From Clostridia bacterium (lineage in GTDB: Bacteria; Bacillota; Clostridia; Monoglobales; Monoglobaceae), in NCBI GenBank assembly GCA_017546165.1, contig JAFYXL010000004.1, positions 1-51,065 of the forward strand: a DNA stretch of 51,065 nucleotides. Direction: 5' to 3'. The notes below the pieces were generated by a model. It had not been told where the DNA came from, ran no database searches, and saw only the letters and a program-made list of their open reading frames with translations. This document shows positions 15,991-25,513 of this stretch, in pieces. Positions within the stretch are counted from its first letter, which is position 1. Every line of letters starts with the position of its first letter. A program made the translations under genes and the position numbers.

Positions 15991-17295
15991 TTAACAAGCA
16001 GTTTTACCATCTTCCACTGTTTTTTTTGGGTGTACAGATTTTTTTGTAGCCTTTTTCTCTTCTCGGATAACTTTAGGTTCTGCTTTTTCAGTTACACATT
16101 CCTTTGTAACCGTAACCGTCTTAATACTTGAATCGGATGGAATTTCATACATTATATCCTGCATAATCTCTTCAACAATTGTTCTGAGACCTCTCGCACC
16201 TGTGTTGCGCTTAATTGCCTTTTCAGCAATAGCATCAACTGCATCTTCATCAAACAATAATTCTGCTCCATCCATTTCAAGAAGTTTTGCATACTGCTTT
16301 ACAAGCGCATTCTTTGGTTTGGTCAGAATACTTTTTAGAGCTTCTTTGTCCAGTGACTCCAGAGTTGTAATTACAGGAACGCGTCCTATAAATTCAGGGA
16401 TAAGACCAAACTTTAATAAATCATCCGGGATTAGATGTTTTAGAACATCACCGCGATTCTTGTCTTTCTTACTTTCAACAACCGCGCCAAATCCTAAAGA
16501 TTTGCTGTTTACACGGCTCTCAATAATTTTATCTATACCCTCAAATGCGCCACCACAAATGAATAGAATATTGGTGGTATCAATCTGAATAAACTCCTGA
16601 TGCGGATGTTTTCTGCCACCGGTTGGAGGAACCGAAGCAACAGTGCCCTCAAGAATCTTAAGCAATGTTTGCTGAACACCCTCACCACTTACATCACGGG
16701 TGATTGAAGGATTTTCGGACTTTCGTGAAATCTTGTCAATCTCATCAATATAAATTATACCTTTTTCTGCTTTTTCAATATCATAATCTGCAGCTTGAAT
16801 CAGCTTGAGCAATATATTCTCGACATCTTCGCCTACATACCCAGCTTCAGTAAGAGAAGTCGCATCTGCAATTACAAAAGGAACCTTCATTACCTTTGCG
16901 AGGGTTTGAGCAAGAAATGTCTTGCCCACACCTGTTGGTCCAAGAAGCAAGATATTGCTTTTTTGCAGTTCAATATCATCGTTGTCAATGTTATAGCCTA
17001 TTCTTTTGTAATGATTATATATAGCCACAGAAAGTGCCTTCTTGGCAGCCTCCTGGCCAATTATATAATCATCCAGATACGCTTTGATTTCTTTTGGTTT
17101 AGGCAAATCTGTGATTTCATTTTCTGCGTTTTCAGGCGTAATATCTTCAAACTCATCTTCAAATATTTCAAAACACAAATCCACACATTCGTTACAAATG
17201 TAAACGCCGGGACCTTCAATGAGTTTTTTCACCTGTTCTTCTGTCTTTCCGCAGAAAGAACAGCGCAACTGCCTAATATCACTATTGTTTGGCAT
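15991..17295 (-). CDS. clpX: ClpX, ATP-dependent unfoldase of the ClpXP protease
   Basis: The 434-residue AAA+ protein has the N-terminal zinc-binding domain (C12, C15, C34, C37), Walker A GPTGVGKT (119-126), Walker B ([10 protein letters not shown]), the [18 protein letters not shown] block and the C-terminal domain with the NTGARGLR sensor motif. It recognises and unfolds substrates and feeds them to ClpP. The last 30 or so residues are a Lys/Glu-rich extension ([14 protein letters not shown]), giving a slightly longer tail than the 420 residues of Bacillus. clpP lies just upstream and tig before it, the usual order. The start follows AAAGGAG. Confidence 0.97.
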   Translation of the reverse strand: MPNNSDIRQLRCSFCGKTEEQVKKLIEGPGVYICNECVDLCFEIFEDEFEDITPENAENEITDLPKPKEIKAYLDDYIIGQEAAKKALSVAIYNHYKRIGYNIDNDDIELQKSNILLLGPTGVGKTFLAQTLAKVMKVPFVIADATSLTEAGYVGEDVENILLKLIQAADYDIEKAEKGIIYIDEIDKISRKSENPSITRDVSGEGVQQTLLKILEGTVASVPPTGGRKHPHQEFIQIDTTNILFICGGAFEGIDKIIESRVNSKSLGFGAVVESKKDKNRGDVLKHLIPDDLLKFGLIPEFIGRVPVITTLESLDKEALKSILTKPKNALVKQYAKLLEMDGAELLFDEDAVDAIAEKAIKRNTGARGLRTIVEEIMQDIMYEIPSDSSIKTVTVTKECVTEKAEPKVIREEKKATKKSVHPKKTVEDGKTAC

Positions 17296-17319
17296 TACAA
17301 AGCTCCTTTACTAAATTTC

Positions 17320-17907
17320 TTATCTCTTTTCAACAATCTTATCAATGAGACCGTATTTAAGAGCCTCTTCAGCTGACATAAAGTTATCTCTTTCTGTATC
17401 TCTCTGGATTACTTCAAGAGGCTGACCTGTATGTTCACTGAGCATACGATTGAGCTTATCCTTCATTTTTATAATGCGCTCAGCGTGAATTTGGATATCT
17501 GTCGCCTGGCCCTGAGCACCACCAAGAGGCTGATGTATCATAATCTCACTGTTTGGAAGAGCAAATCTTTTGCCTTTTGCCCCCGCAGAAAGTAAAAATG
17601 CACCCATTGATGCCGCCATTCCCACACAAATAGTAGAAACATCCGCCTTTGTGTACTTCATTGTATCGTATATAGCCATACCTGCAGTGATTGAACCACC
17701 GGGACTATTGATATAGAGATTTATATCCTTATCAGGATCTTCGCTATCAAGAAACAAAAGCTGCGCAACCACAAGGCTTGCAGTTACATCATTTACCTCA
17801 TCTGATAAAAATATAATTCTGTCCTTCAAGAGTCTTGAAAAGATATCATAAGATCTTTCGCCTCTGCTTGTCTGCTCAACTACATATGGAATCAAACTAT
17901 TGTTCAT
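17320..17907 (-). CDS. clpP: ClpP, proteolytic subunit of the Clp protease
   Basis: The 195-residue serine protease has a complete catalytic triad: S100 in [10 protein letters not shown]125 in IMIHQPLGG and D174 in ERDNFMS. The handle helix and the INSPGGS substrate-binding strand are conserved. It forms the two-ring 14-mer that degrades proteins delivered by ClpX. It starts at an ATG after GGAGGTAG and lies 24 bases upstream of clpX. It follows tig, from which it is separated by a 10-bp hairpin. Confidence 0.97.
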   Translation of the reverse strand: MNNSLIPYVVEQTSRGERSYDIFSRLLKDRIIFLSDEVNDVTASLVVAQLLFLDSEDPDKDINLYINSPGGSITAGMAIYDTMKYTKADVSTICVGMAASMGAFLLSAGAKGKRFALPNSEIMIHQPLGGAQGQATDIQIHAERIIKMKDKLNRMLSEHTGQPLEVIQRDTERDNFMSAEEALKYGLIDKIVEKR

Positions 17908-17960
17908 TTTTACTACCTCCGTTTTTTCTACATTTTTTTAAACTTTCCCAAAATACAAGC

Positions 17961-17986
17961 AAGGTTAATCGAAATTGATTAACCTT
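17961..17986 (-). other. Perfect 10-bp hairpin between tig and clpP
   Basis: AAGGTTAATC and GATTAACCTT pair perfectly around a six-base loop. There is no proper T-run on the minus strand, so this is not a clear terminator. It may be a processing site or a partial attenuator that sets the ratio of tig to clpP mRNA. Confidence 0.5.
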
Positions 17987-18011
17987 AGCCTACTGTATTT
18001 GTTTGATCAGA

Positions 18012-19286
18012 TTATTTCAAAGAAGCATTCTTCACAAGGAAGTCAACGGTCTTTTCAACCTTCTTGCTATCTCTGATATTTTCGATGCTAACATACTTCT
18101 TAACATCTTCAACCTTCATTTTGCTCTGCTCAGCCATTTTTTCAAGTTCTGCATCAATTTCCTTGTCAGATACTTCAATGCCTTCAACTTTTGCAATTTT
18201 CTCGAGTACCAAAGATGTCTTAACCTGTTTTTCAGCACCTGGTCTCAACTGTTCCTTCATTGAATCGAGGGTCTGACCTGTATATTGAGCGTACTGCTCA
18301 ATAGAAATACCCTGGTAGCTGAGTTGCATAGCAAAGTCACGGATTTGATTTTCAACAGCTGTTTCAAACATTGCTTCAGGAATATCAATTTCTGTGTTAT
18401 TGCATATTATTTCCAAAATTTTATCTTCTAATTCCTTTTTTGCCTTTTCTTTGTTCTGCTCTTTCAATCTCTTTGTAACATCAGCCTTATATTCTTCAAA
18501 TGTATCAAATTCACTGATATCTTTCGCAAATTCATCATCAAGCTCAGGAAGTTCCTGTGTCTTGATTGCATTGATTTTAACCTTGAACATTGCGTCTTTG
18601 CCCTTAAGGTCTTCTGAGTGATACTCTTTAGGGAAAGTAACATTAACTTCAACGTCTTCACCAATATTTTTGCCAACCAACTGGTCCTCAAATCCAGGAA
18701 TAAACTGACCTGAACCAAGCTTCAAATCAAAGTTCTCGCCCTTGCCACCGTCAAATGCAACGCCATCGCAAAAACCTTCAAAGTCAATTGTAACTGTATC
18801 ATTAAGTTCTGCAGCTCTGTCTTCAACGCTAACCAATCTTGCGTTTCTTTCACGAACCTTTTCGATTTCAGCATTGATTTCTTTTTCAGTTGTTCTGTGA
18901 ATAACTTTTTTGGTCTCAACGCCTTTATATTCGCCAAGTTCAAATTCAGGCTTTACAGTAACCTTTGCTGTAAACACAACGCCGTCTTCCTTTGAAATGC
19001 TCTTAACATCAATCTCAGGCTGAGATACAGCTTCAATCTTCTGTTCTTCTATAGCCTTATCATATGCGTCAGGAAGAACAATGTTTACTGCATCTTCATA
19101 GAAAACTTCACTGCCATAATATTTTTCAATAATCTGACGTGGAGCCTTACCTTTTCTGAAACCAGGGATGCTGATTTGACCTACATTCTTTTTGTAAGCC
19201 TTTTCGATACCTGCTTTAAATGCGTCTCCACTTACAGAAAACTCAAATTCTACAATATTTTTTTCTGTTTTTTCAACTTTACTCAT
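18012..19286 (-). CDS. tig: Trigger factor, ribosome-associated chaperone
   Basis: The 424-residue protein has the three trigger-factor domains: an N-terminal ribosome-binding domain with the signature GFRKGKAPRQIIEKYYG (residues about 42-58), a central FKBP-type prolyl isomerase domain (about 150-245, DTVTIDFEGF...FIPGFEDQLVG), and a helical C-terminal chaperone domain. It docks at ribosomal L23 and shields nascent chains. I use the ATG at 19286 (MSKVEKTEKN); the ATG three codons earlier abuts the AGAGAGGA ribosome site too closely. It is the first gene of the tig-clpP-clpX-lipoprotein operon. Confidence 0.96.
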   Translation of the reverse strand: MSKVEKTEKNIVEFEFSVSGDAFKAGIEKAYKKNVGQISIPGFRKGKAPRQIIEKYYGSEVFYEDAVNIVLPDAYDKAIEEQKIEAVSQPEIDVKSISKEDGVVFTAKVTVKPEFELGEYKGVETKKVIHRTTEKEINAEIEKVRERNARLVSVEDRAAELNDTVTIDFEGFCDGVAFDGGKGENFDLKLGSGQFIPGFEDQLVGKNIGEDVEVNVTFPKEYHSEDLKGKDAMFKVKINAIKTQELPELDDEFAKDISEFDTFEEYKADVTKRLKEQNKEKAKKELEDKILEIICNNTEIDIPEAMFETAVENQIRDFAMQLSYQGISIEQYAQYTGQTLDSMKEQLRPGAEKQVKTSLVLEKIAKVEGIEVSDKEIDAELEKMAEQSKMKVEDVKKYVSIENIRDSKKVEKTVDFLVKNASLK

Positions 19287-19360
19287 TTGAAACATTCCTC
19301 TCTAACTCTTACGATAAATCGGCATATCCACCTATTATCACTTTTTTCCATAATGTGCTT

Positions 19361-19389
19361 ATTATAGCATATTTATTTTAGCTTGACAA
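19361..19389 (-). promoter_or_regulatory. Sigma-A promoter of the tig operon
   Basis: Minus strand: TTGTCA (19389-19384), 17-bp spacer, TATAAT (19366-19361), about 75 bases before the tig ATG. No CtsR-type operator (GGTCAAANANNGGTCAAA) is visible near it. Confidence 0.8.
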
Positions 19390-19438
19390 TAGGCATTTTA
19401 ATATTTTTTTAGTATTTATTCATCATTTTTTTATACGT

Positions 19439-20131
19439 TTATACCAAAATGGGCCTAAATTCAACAAAATCCCCTGACACAAGCTGCATTTTAACACCCT
19501 CCACTTCGCCTAAGACCGCATTTTTGTGGGCATATGAATGCAGATGTCCATATACGCAAGTTTCAACGTTATATTCCTTCAATATTTCAAAAAAATCTCG
19601 TTTTGAACTTGCAAAATCTATTGGCGGATAATGAAGTCCTACGATAATGCGGTCCTTTTTAAGTTTTACAGCCTCCTCAAGTGCAAGCACAAGCCGTTTC
19701 TTCTCTCTGTCAAGGATACGTTCATCGTCTTCGCTTTGTTCATCCCTATACCACCATCCACGAGTACCGCAAATCGCCGCATTTTCAAACTCGATAGCGG
19801 TATTATTTAAAACCGTTATTGTGTCAAACCCATTATCTTGCAGAAACTTATTCATTTTAGAAAGGGTAGTCCACCAATAATCGTGATTGCCCTTTAAAAT
19901 TACCTTTTTGCCATTTAGCTCATTAATAAATTTAAAATCCTCATAAGCATCTTCAATATAAGTAGCCCAGGAAACATCTCCAGGAATAATTACCAAGTCA
20001 TCATCTTTGACGATGCTTTGCCAATTTGACTTTATTTTTTGGGTATAATCTCCCCAGGCATCGCCAAAAACGTCCATCGGCTTATCTGTACCAAAAGACA
20101 AATGCAAGTCTGCTAATGCATAAATTGCCAC
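19439..20131 (-). CDS. Calcineurin-like metallophosphoesterase
   Basis: This 230-residue protein carries the full binuclear metallophosphoesterase motif set in order: DLH (8-10), GDVSW, GNHDYWW, GLHYPP and GHLHSYAH. It starts at a GTG after GGGAGGTGAT. Members of this compact family are usually annotated only as predicted phosphohydrolases; the substrate cannot be inferred. It lies between thrC and the tig promoter and is separated from thrC by a terminator-like hairpin, so it may have its own weak promoter or depend on read-through. Confidence 0.9.
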   Translation of the reverse strand: MAIYALADLHLSFGTDKPMDVFGDAWGDYTQKIKSNWQSIVKDDDLVIIPGDVSWATYIEDAYEDFKFINELNGKKVILKGNHDYWWTTLSKMNKFLQDNGFDTITVLNNTAIEFENAAICGTRGWWYRDEQSEDDERILDREKKRLVLALEEAVKLKKDRIIVGLHYPPIDFASSKRDFFEILKEYNVETCVYGHLHSYAHKNAVLGEVEGVKMQLVSGDFVEFRPILV

Positions 20132-20160
20132 AAAGCATCACCTCCCATAAAATTCTAATC

Positions 20161-20192
20161 AAAAACAAGGCTCACCGCAAATTCAGTGAGCC
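20161..20192 (-). terminator. Terminator after thrC
   Basis: The stem GGCTCAC / GTGAGCC has a 10-base loop. On the minus strand it is followed by TTGTTTTTG, just past the thrC stop. Confidence 0.75.
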
Positions 20193-20198
20193 CCATCT

Positions 20199-21698
20199 TT
20201 ACTTTCTGATAAATTCACTTACTGTAGCAAGCAGCTCGTTCTTTTCACAAACCCCTTCAAATCTTTTTTCTGCACCTTTAAGATTTTTAAGTGATTCAGG
20301 TATTTCCATTCCTGATACATTTGACAAAAGGTCAAGAAGTGCAAATTCATCCATACTATTTGCTTCACTATCCTTGCCAAGTGCTGAAAGAACACTCTGA
20401 TTAAACTTGAACGGACTTGCTGTTGAAACAATAACTGCAGGAGTCATATCACCTGTTTCAGTCTTATATTGTTCATAGACGTCAACTGCAACAGCTGTGT
20501 GTGTATCAATTGTATAACCATAAGTCTTATTTGTTTTATAGATACACTCTTTTGTGAAATAGTCATCACAACAGCCTGCCCAGAAAAGCTTTGAAAGTTT
20601 TTTCTTGATGTCAGCCGAAACCTTATAATTACCCTTTTCAGCCAGATCTTTCATCCATTTTGAAACCTTTTTATCGTCATTTCCTGACAGGTCAAAAAGA
20701 AGTCTTTCCAGATTGCTTGAAATAAGTATATCCATTGAAGGTGAAATTGTTGTGCGAAAATCACGGTTCTTGTTATACTCACCTGTCTTGATAAACTCTG
20801 TTAAAACATTATTTGAGTTTGATGCACAAACAAGACGATTAACAGGAACTCCCATCTTCATCGCATAATAAGCAGCAAGAATATTACCAAAATTACCTGT
20901 GGGAACACAAATATTAATCTTGTCGCCCATTTCCACCTCACCGCTTGCCACCATATCGCAGTAAGCTGAAACATAGTAAACAATTTGAGGAACAAGTCTG
21001 CCCCAGTTGATTGAGTTTGCAGAGGACATAACACAATTATTTTTAAGGAATTCTGCATTTGCAACTTCATCCGTAAAGATAGCCTTTACTCCTGACTGAG
21101 CATCATCAAAGTTGCCTTTGATACCTGAAACGCAAACATTGTTTCCTTCCTGAGTAATCATCTGAAGTTTTTGGATATCACTTACCCCTTCACTTGGGTA
21201 AAACACAATTATTTTTGTTCCGTCAACATTGCTGAATCCCTCAAGGGCAGCCTTACCTGTATCACCAGAAGTTGCAACAAGTATAACTACCGTTTTATCT
21301 TCTCCTGTCTTTTTCATCGCTTTGGTTAAAAAGTGCGGAAGGATTTGAAGTGCCATATCCTTAAATGCACAAGTAGGACCATGCCACAACTCAAGAATAT
21401 TTGTTCCTTTTTCAAGATTTACAAGAGGTGCGGGACTATCAGATGAAAACTTTCCGCCACCATAAGCGTTTTCTGCACATTCACGAAGTTCCTTTACCAA
21501 AAAATCAGTAAGATACTTTTTAAGTATATAAACCGCCCTTTCGGTATAGCTTAAATTTACAAGTTTTTTAAGGTCAACCAAGCTTAAAGCCGGTATTTCT
21601 TCAGGAACAAAAAGTCCACCCTCCTCAGACAAACCTTTCTTTATAGCAGCAGCAGATTTAACACTGAGTTCTTTATTTCTTGTACTTATGTACTGCAT
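20199..21698 (-). CDS. thrC: Threonine synthase
   Basis: The 499-residue PLP enzyme converts O-phosphohomoserine to threonine. The PLP lysine is K113 in HGPTCAFKDMAL, followed by the phosphate-binding loop VATSGDTGKAAL and the PTGNFGN motif. Length and N terminus (MQYISTRN) match the long form of ThrC found in Clostridia and E. coli. I use the ATG at 21698; a TTG six codons upstream lies at the ribosome site. It follows the small P-loop gene after a 130-base gap containing two hairpins, which may be a leader. Confidence 0.96.
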   Translation of the reverse strand: MQYISTRNKELSVKSAAAIKKGLSEEGGLFVPEEIPALSLVDLKKLVNLSYTERAVYILKKYLTDFLVKELRECAENAYGGGKFSSDSPAPLVNLEKGTNILELWHGPTCAFKDMALQILPHFLTKAMKKTGEDKTVVILVATSGDTGKAALEGFSNVDGTKIIVFYPSEGVSDIQKLQMITQEGNNVCVSGIKGNFDDAQSGVKAIFTDEVANAEFLKNNCVMSSANSINWGRLVPQIVYYVSAYCDMVASGEVEMGDKINICVPTGNFGNILAAYYAMKMGVPVNRLVCASNSNNVLTEFIKTGEYNKNRDFRTTISPSMDILISSNLERLLFDLSGNDDKKVSKWMKDLAEKGNYKVSADIKKKLSKLFWAGCCDDYFTKECIYKTNKTYGYTIDTHTAVAVDVYEQYKTETGDMTPAVIVSTASPFKFNQSVLSALGKDSEANSMDEFALLDLLSNVSGMEIPESLKNLKGAEKRFEGVCEKNELLATVSEFIRK

Positions 21699-21747
21699 TC
21701 CAATCAATCCTTTCAAAATTTTATCTACGTTTATTTAAACACAGAAA

Positions 21748-21806
21748 GGAGCAAAGCCGATTGCTTCAACCGACCGAGCTCCCCTCCATACCAACCTCAT
21801 TGGTAT
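21748..21806 (-). promoter_or_regulatory. Two-hairpin leader upstream of thrC
   Basis: On the minus strand, a perfect ATACCAA-tgagg-TTGGTAT hairpin (21806-21788) is followed by a larger stem closed by GGAGC / GCTCC (21782-21748) with an inner CGGTT / AATCG pairing. I see no T-box core (GGGTGG.ACCGCGG) and no U-run. This could be a regulatory leader or an mRNA-stability element between two co-transcribed genes. Confidence 0.35.
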
Positions 21807-21826
21807 ATTAAACCCTGTTTTTTGCC

Positions 21827-22240
21827 TTACGCGATGTATTTTTTAACAAGTTCTGTTGCAGATGATTCTTCTGCACTAACCATAAGTGTAAATGACACGT
21901 TGAATTTTACTTCAAGCTTCTCAATAGCCTGGATAAGTTCATCAATTGTGCTCATATCTGCTGAGGGAACACTCTTGAATACACTGTCGATAAAGATGTG
22001 TGTAACATCAAAGTCCTGAGCAATAATACCACAAAGGAGACCTTCAAACATATCAAAGTTTTTAATATCAAACTGTTCAGTATTAACCATTCTGGCATTT
22101 CTGTCAAGATCGTGCATCAGGCGATTGCCTTCAGTAATGCAAACTACGTTTCCCTTCTCCAGGGTAATAGCATTGTTTACATCATTGATAAGTTTTTTTG
22201 TTTTTCCGCTACCTTTAAGACCAATGTGAATTTTAATCAT
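21827..22240 (-). CDS. Small P-loop NTPase of unknown function
   Basis: The 138-residue protein begins MIKIHIGLKGSGKT, a Walker A loop at residues 7-14, and has a hydrophobic strand ending in Asp (THIFIDSVFKS) that could be Walker B. Nothing follows beyond one compact domain, so it looks like a stand-alone nucleotide-binding protein. I use the ATG at 22240, 10 bases after AAAGGCGG. It is expressed from its own promoter with a small hairpin in the leader. Similar small Clostridia proteins are often loosely labelled ATP-binding or twitching-motility-like; I see no basis for a pilus role. Function unknown. Confidence 0.75.
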   Translation of the reverse strand: MIKIHIGLKGSGKTKKLINDVNNAITLEKGNVVCITEGNRLMHDLDRNARMVNTEQFDIKNFDMFEGLLCGIIAQDFDVTHIFIDSVFKSVPSADMSTIDELIQAIEKLEVKFNVSFTLMVSAEESSATELVKKYIA

Positions 22241-22266
22241 AATAGCATACCGCCTTTCTATAATTA

Positions 22267-22285
22267 AATACACCAACAGTGTATT
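22267..22285 (-). other. Leader hairpin before the P-loop gene
   Basis: AATACAC and GTGTATT pair perfectly around a five-base loop, just upstream of the ribosome site. Its role is unknown. Confidence 0.4.
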
Positions 22286-22302
22286 TTATCTTTTATAGTT
22301 AT

Positions 22303-22331
22303 ATAATAACATAGTTTTTAGAATTTAACAA
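22303..22331 (-). promoter_or_regulatory. Sigma-A-type promoter of the P-loop gene (and perhaps thrC)
   Basis: Minus strand: TTGTTA (22331-22326), 17-bp spacer, TATTAT (22308-22303), in the gap between pgi and the P-loop gene. Confidence 0.6.
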
Positions 22332-22344
22332 TAGTTTTTTTAAA

Positions 22345-23679
22345 TTATTTCAATCTTTTTTCCAAAGCTTCTTTTTCGTTTTCGTATCCCGGTTTTCCGA
22401 GAAGTGCAAACATATTCTTTTTATAGCTTTCAACTCCCGGCTGATTGAAAGGATTCACGCCTAAAATATAGCCGCTGATTCCACACGCTTTTTCAAAAAA
22501 GTAAACCAGCTGACCCAAAGTATATTCGTCAAGTGCCTTTAGCTTTAAAATAAGGTTAGGAACACCGCCGTCAGTATGAGCCAAAAGTGTACCTTCAAAC
22601 GCCTTTTTGTTTACAAAGTCAACAGTTTTGCCTGCTAAGAAATTCAATCCGTCAACATTATCAGAATCCTCTTTGATGGTAATATCTTCTTTTGGATTTT
22701 CAACATAGAGAACTGTTTCAAATATGTTTCTGATACCATCCTGAATATACTGGCCCATTGAATGAAGATCAGTTGAAAAACTTGCACCCGCAGGGAATAT
22801 ACCTTTGTTATCCTTACCCTCACTCTCACCGTAGAGCTGCTTCCACCATTCGATAAAATACTGAAGCTCAGGCTCATAGTTAACAAGCATTTCAATTGTT
22901 TTATTTTTGCGATAAAGAATATTTCTCACAGCCGCGTACTGATAACATTCATTTTCGTCAAGATTATCATTTGCGTAAAGTTCAGCCGCATCTGCTGCGC
23001 CTTCCATAAGCTTGTCAATGTCAGCACCGCTTACAGCAATTGGAAGAAGACCAACAGCAGTAAGGACTGAATATCTTCCGCCCACATCGTCAGGAACAAC
23101 AAATGTTTCATAACCTTCACTGTCTGCCAGATTTTTAAGAGCACCACGAGCCTTATCTGTAGTTGCAAAAATTCTGTTTTTAGCTTCCTCTTTACCATAT
23201 CTGTCTTCAAGATAATTTTTGAAGATTCTGAACGCAATTGCAGGTTCTGTTGTTGTACCTGATTTTGAGATTATATTTACGGACACATCCTTACCCTCAA
23301 TCGCACGCAGAAGTCCGTTTATGTAATTGGGACTTATACTGTTTCCTGCAAAGAAAATCTGGGTTTTTGATTCAAAATTATAAAACGGTCCTTTTAAGAA
23401 ATCAATGGCAGCTTTTGCGCCAAGATACGAGCCACCAATACCAATAACAATAAGAACATCTGAGTTGTTTCTGATTTTTTCAGCAGCTTTTTTAATTCTG
23501 GCAAATTCTTCTTTATCATAGTTTTTAGGCAGGTTAACCCAACCCAAAAAGTCATTTCCGGCACCTGTTTTGTTGTGAAGAGTATTGTGTGCAGCTTCTA
23601 CCTGTGGTTTAATACTTGCAATTTCTTCCTCACTAAAAAAGCTTAGTGCTTTTTTGTAATCAAGTGTGATATTTTTCAT
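22345..23679 (-). CDS. pgi: Glucose-6-phosphate isomerase
   Basis: The 444-residue enzyme interconverts glucose-6-phosphate and fructose-6-phosphate in glycolysis. Both family signatures are present: [14 protein letters not shown] and the C-terminal [14 protein letters not shown]. The SIS-type sugar-binding segment ([11 protein letters not shown], then FAGNSISP and [10 protein letters not shown]) is complete. Length matches Firmicutes Pgi. The ATG at 23679 follows GGAGGAAG; a TTG start eight codons earlier lies before that site. It is divergent from spoIIGA and has its own promoter. Confidence 0.97.
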   Translation of the reverse strand: MKNITLDYKKALSFFSEEEIASIKPQVEAAHNTLHNKTGAGNDFLGWVNLPKNYDKEEFARIKKAAEKIRNNSDVLIVIGIGGSYLGAKAAIDFLKGPFYNFESKTQIFFAGNSISPNYINGLLRAIEGKDVSVNIISKSGTTTEPAIAFRIFKNYLEDRYGKEEAKNRIFATTDKARGALKNLADSEGYETFVVPDDVGGRYSVLTAVGLLPIAVSGADIDKLMEGAADAAELYANDNLDENECYQYAAVRNILYRKNKTIEMLVNYEPELQYFIEWWKQLYGESEGKDNKGIFPAGASFSTDLHSMGQYIQDGIRNIFETVLYVENPKEDITIKEDSDNVDGLNFLAGKTVDFVNKKAFEGTLLAHTDGGVPNLILKLKALDEYTLGQLVYFFEKACGISGYILGVNPFNQPGVESYKKNMFALLGKPGYENEKEALEKRLK

Positions 23680-23741
23680 ACCGATACTTCCTCCAACTTG
23701 CAATAATCAAATGCAGTTTCCTGCGAAATCAAACTTTTAAT

Positions 23742-23770
23742 ATTTTATCACAATAGTTTTAATATTTCAA
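23742..23770 (-). promoter_or_regulatory. Sigma-A-type promoter of pgi
   Basis: Minus strand: TTGAAA (23770-23765), 17-bp spacer, TAAAAT (23747-23742), about 60 bases before the pgi ATG. Confidence 0.6.
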
Positions 23771-23820
23771 TGGTATTTTTAATTTTTTTAGGATTTTTTG
23801 AATTTTAATTCTTTTGTAAT

Positions 23821-23847
23821 TACGACAAAAATTTCAGGAATTATAAT
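23821..23847 (+). promoter_or_regulatory. Candidate Spo0A-controlled promoter of spoIIGA-sigE
   Basis: TACGACAAAAA (23821-23831) is, on the opposite strand, TTTTTGTCGTA, one base off the Spo0A box TTTGTCGAA. A TATAAT -10 follows at 23842-23847. No normal -35 is present at 17 bp, as in the Bacillus spoIIG promoter, where Spo0A~P activates sigma-A at a poorly spaced promoter. Confidence 0.45.
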
Positions 23848-23873
23848 ATATACTATTTCAGGGAGGTGAATTA

Positions 23874-24782
23874 ATGAAACCTATTGTTTATGTGGATGTG
23901 TTGTTCCTGCTTAATTTTTTTATGAACACCGTAACCATATACATATCTTCACTGCTTATACGGCAGAATTTAAAAATTTGGCGATTACTAATATGTGCTG
24001 TTTTTTTATCGCTATATGCCTGCATAGTATTTTTCCCAAACATAAGTTTCTTGTATTCTGTAATAGGAAAGGTGTTTGTCTTGCTTCTCGCAACTTACTT
24101 GGGTTTTTCACCCAAAGGTTTGTGGGAACTTTTTAAAGGCACCGCTATACTTTTTGCAGTTACCGCAATCTTAGGCGGAACAATTTTTACACTAATTTTC
24201 GCAACAGACTTTGGTACAGTCACAGGCAGTGCAGTTTCAAACGGAGAATTTTACATTAATGTAAATCCCTCAACCCTGATTCTTTCAATCTTCTTGGCAT
24301 ATACTTGCGTATATATTATTTCATTTATAAAAAAACAGGCTACTATAAACAGCCGACAAATTTTAGATATTGTAATACACTTTCAAGCAAAAAAAATATC
24401 ATTAAAAGCACTTTTAGACACAGGTTGTACTCTTTGTGATCCTATAAGCGGATCACCTGCAATAATCATTAATAAACACGATGCAAAAAAACTATTACCT
24501 CAATCTTTTTTTGACTTTTGTGACGAAAAAGATGGTGTTAAAATTCCCACTAACTATCTGGTCAGATACAGAACACTTCCCTTTTCTACCATCGATAGTA
24601 AAAAAGGATTTTTGCACGGTTTTATTCCCGACCTTGTTTTTGTAAATAATAAAGTAATAAAGAAAAGTATTATTGGAATTTCAGACTACCGTTTAAGTCC
24701 CGAATCGGATTTTGACGCCATTTTGGGACCCCTTATTTTATGTGAAGAATCAATACCTTTGGAAAGGACAGATGTAAAATGA
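23874..24782 (+). CDS. spoIIGA: SpoIIGA, membrane aspartic protease that processes pro-sigma-E
   Basis: The 302-residue protein has five hydrophobic segments in residues 5-155 followed by a cytoplasmic half with the aspartic-protease motif LLDTG; the catalytic residue would be D182, matching D183 of Bacillus. SpoIIGA dimers cleave the pro-peptide of sigma-E in the mother cell after a forespore signal. It begins after GGGAGGTGA and overlaps sigE by four bases (ATGA), the conserved spoIIG arrangement. Confidence 0.95.
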   Translation: MKPIVYVDVLFLLNFFMNTVTIYISSLLIRQNLKIWRLLICAVFLSLYACIVFFPNISFLYSVIGKVFVLLLATYLGFSPKGLWELFKGTAILFAVTAILGGTIFTLIFATDFGTVTGSAVSNGEFYINVNPSTLILSIFLAYTCVYIISFIKKQATINSRQILDIVIHFQAKKISLKALLDTGCTLCDPISGSPAIIINKHDAKKLLPQSFFDFCDEKDGVKIPTNYLVRYRTLPFSTIDSKKGFLHGFIPDLVFVNNKVIKKSIIGISDYRLSPESDFDAILGPLILCEESIPLERTDVK

Positions 24783-25513
24783 TGTATTTTCTAATCCAAA
24801 AAATATCGTTAATCTTAAACATACTTTCAGCAAAATTTAAATCGCCAAAACCCGTTCATTACATAGGTTCTGCGGAAACTCTTCCGCCGCCTCTATCCGC
24901 AGATACCGAAGAAGAACTAATTGCAAAATTAAAAGATAACACAGACATTGAAACAGTAAGAGCAACTCTCATAGAACACAACTTGCGTCTTGTAGTTTAT
25001 ATAGCAAAAAAATTTGAAAATACAGGCATAGGCATTGAGGACTTGATATCAATAGGCACAATCGGTTTAATCAAGGCCATCAATACCTTTAAGCCTGATA
25101 AAAATATAAAGCTTGCCACTTATGCTTCACGATGCATTGAAAACGAAATTCTTATGTATTTGCGAAAGAATAATCCTTCCAGAGTTAACATTTCAATTGA
25201 TGAGCCGCTCAATGTAGATTGGGATGGTAATGAGCTTCTGTTGTCAGATATTTTGGGTACAGACAGTGATATAACTCAACGGCATTTTGATGAAGAGGTT
25301 GACAAGGAACTTCTTCGCATTGCAATGGAGAAGCTCTCCGACCGTGAGCAAAATATTATGAAACTCCGGTTCGGTATCGGAACAACCGGCGAAGAAAAAA
25401 CCCAAAAACAAGTAGCAGATATGCTCGGAATTTCTCAATCCTATATCTCCCGGCTCGAAAAGCGAATTATAGCCCGGTTAAGACGGGATATAAATAAAAT
25501 GATTAATGAGTGA
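24779..25513 (+). CDS. sigE: RNA polymerase sigma-E (pro-sigma-E), early mother-cell sigma factor
   Basis: The 244-residue sigma-70 family protein matches Bacillus SigE almost throughout. It has an N-terminal pro-sequence of about 28 residues (hydrophobic, then [14 protein letters not shown] around the SpoIIGA cleavage site), region 2 with [16 protein letters not shown] and [13 protein letters not shown], and region 4.2 with the helix-turn-helix [22 protein letters not shown]. It directs early mother-cell transcription, including spoIVA in related organisms. Its stop lies inside the 3' end of cwlD on the other strand (11-base tail-to-tail overlap), and its terminator is embedded in cwlD. Confidence 0.97.
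   Translation: MMYFLIQKISLILNILSAKFKSPKPVHYIGSAETLPPPLSADTEEELIAKLKDNTDIETVRATLIEHNLRLVVYIAKKFENTGIGIEDLISIGTIGLIKAINTFKPDKNIKLATYASRCIENEILMYLRKNNPSRVNISIDEPLNVDWDGNELLLSDILGTDSDITQRHFDEEVDKELLRIAMEKLSDREQNIMKLRFGIGTTGEEKTQKQVADMLGISQSYISRLEKRIIARLRRDINKMINE

Noticed and set aside
21720..21826. T-box riboswitch upstream of thrC
   Set aside because: No antiterminator core sequence and no terminator U-run are present.
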